Source: Deltaproteobacteria bacterium
GTDB lineage: Bacteria > Desulfobacterota > DSM-4660 > Desulfatiglandales > Desulfatiglandaceae
Direction of reading: 5' to 3'
NCBI GenBank assembly: GCA_018644785.1
Contig: JABGPV010000110.1
Coordinates: forward strand, 1 to 15,682
Length of the DNA: 15,682 nt
Both the position numbers and the translations under genes were made by a program. Below are positions 15,230-15,682 of the stretch, piece by piece (the stretch's first letter is position 1; each line of letters begins with the position of its first letter). The notes beneath the pieces are model-generated. The model was not told where the DNA came from. It ran no database searches and was given only the letters and a program-made list of their open reading frames with translations.

Positions 15230-15258
15230 TTGCACATTTTATTTCGATTGTGTATAGA
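15230..15258 (+). promoter_or_regulatory. Candidate promoter for the second tRNA-Ser
   Basis: TTGCAC (15230-15235) and TATAGA (15253-15258) are separated by exactly 17 nt, about 70 nt before the tRNA-Ser(GCU) gene. The -35 match is weak and the -10 keeps TATA. The 112-nt gap between the tRNAs allows separate transcription, but co-transcription with the first tRNA is also possible. Confidence 0.35.
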
Positions 15259-15331
15259 GGATCGGTAAATAAAGTGCTCCATTATGGCCTATCAAGAATA
15301 CGGATTCAGCGCTTGTGGATCAATTTTTTTC

Positions 15332-15425
15332 GGAGAGATGGCCGAGTCGGCTGAAGGCGCTCGCCTGCTAAGCGAGTGTAGGGTTTAAAGCTCTACCGAG
15401 GGTTCGAATCCCTCTCTCTCCGCCA
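15332..15425 (+). tRNA. tRNA-Ser(GCU)
   Basis: Complete 94-nt class II tRNA with encoded CCA. Acceptor GGAGAGA (15332-15338) pairs with TCTCTCC (15415-15421), followed by G and CCA. The anticodon stem CTCGC/GCGAG encloses the loop CTGCTAA (15365-15371) with anticodon GCT at 15367-15369, which reads AGC and AGU. The long variable arm and the T-loop TTCGAAT are normal. It lies 112 nt after tRNA-Ser(UGA). Confidence 0.97.
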
Positions 15426-15682
15426 TTTCAGTCACTTATGCGATGTTCCCATTGACGGTTCCTTCCCTTTTTTGATTTTCATTGCCTGACTTTATTGATG
15501 AGTTTCCCAAAAACACCCCTGTTTCGACAACCTCCCGGTGGTGAAAATATATCTCTGTTGTGGATAGCCTATGGTGTCCAAGGAAGCGTTCTCTCCCCTT
15601 TTTGATTGCGGCGATAGAGCATAGGCGCTATATTATCTGCTTGAAAATACATCTTTGTCCATATATCGTTTCCTTCAGGAGG
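15426..15682. other. Non-coding stretch at the right edge
   Basis: No reading frame worth calling is present in 257 nt. There are faint internal repeats: GAAAATATATCTCTGT (15543-15558) and GAAAATACATCTTTGT (15643-15658) match at 14 of 16 bases exactly 100 bp apart, and a CCCTTTTTTGATT-like string occurs at 15465 and 15594. This may be the leader of a gene beyond the window or decayed repeat DNA. Confidence 0.5.
15677..15682 (+). promoter_or_regulatory. Perfect Shine-Dalgarno at the window edge
   Basis: The last six bases are AGGAGG, full complementarity to the 16S rRNA tail. A plus-strand gene probably starts within about 10 nt beyond the window; this cannot be confirmed here. Confidence 0.4.

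Overview
The window looks like a piece of chromosome from a sulfate-reducing member of the Desulfobacterota (former Deltaproteobacteria, Desulfobacterales-like). This is inferred from the gene set: a TRAP solute receptor, a PurS-PurL fusion with a separate PurQ, stand-alone cyclic-nucleotide-binding and PilZ proteins, a ClpX-like AAA+ paralogue, and many small inverted-repeat elements between genes. The sequence itself does not prove the lineage. No rRNA, CRISPR array, phage gene or transposase was seen.

Region 1 (about 1-4095, plus strand) is a tightly packed set of six genes that reads like one operon: a cNMP-binding/PilZ protein, a small cNMP-binding protein, queD, queE and queC, then a TRAP-type periplasmic receptor (dctP-like). 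queD/queE and queC/dctP overlap by ATGA, and the other gaps are 6-31 nt. QueD, QueE and QueC convert dihydroneopterin triphosphate stepwise to preQ0, the precursor of queuosine and other 7-deazaguanines. The two messenger-binding proteins upstream and the orphan transporter receptor downstream are unusual company.

Region 2 (4083-7900, minus strand) holds purL (with a PurS-like N-terminus) and purQ, overlapping by ATGA. Together they encode the FGAM synthase of purine synthesis. purQ converges on dctP and the two coding regions overlap by 13 nt.

Region 3 (7901-10024) begins with a 193-nt divergent control region carrying a tandem 17-bp repeat. It continues with a 610-aa ClpX-like AAA+ unfoldase that keeps the ClpP-docking IGF loop but lacks the ClpX zinc domain and has a long C-terminal extension. 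It ends in a G/C-rich inverted repeat between convergent genes.

Region 4 (10025-13506, minus strand) holds a short unrecognised protein and a two-gene unit: a HyuA-type hydantoinase/oxoprolinase-family ASKHA protein followed after 3 nt by a class II HDAC-like deacetylase with a C-terminal four-cysteine cluster.

Region 5 (13507-15682) has a 177-bp palindromic, MITE-like element flanked by TTA, a terminator-like hairpin in the leader of a secreted SurA/PpiC-type prolyl isomerase, a second 144-bp inverted-repeat element, and two tRNA-Ser genes (UGA and GCU anticodons). The last 257 nt contain no gene. A perfect AGGAGG at the very end suggests another gene starts just outside the window.

The most interesting candidates are the messenger-protein/queuosine/TRAP operon, the variant ClpX, the HyuA-deacetylase pair and the two repeat elements. 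None can be called a new system without comparative data.
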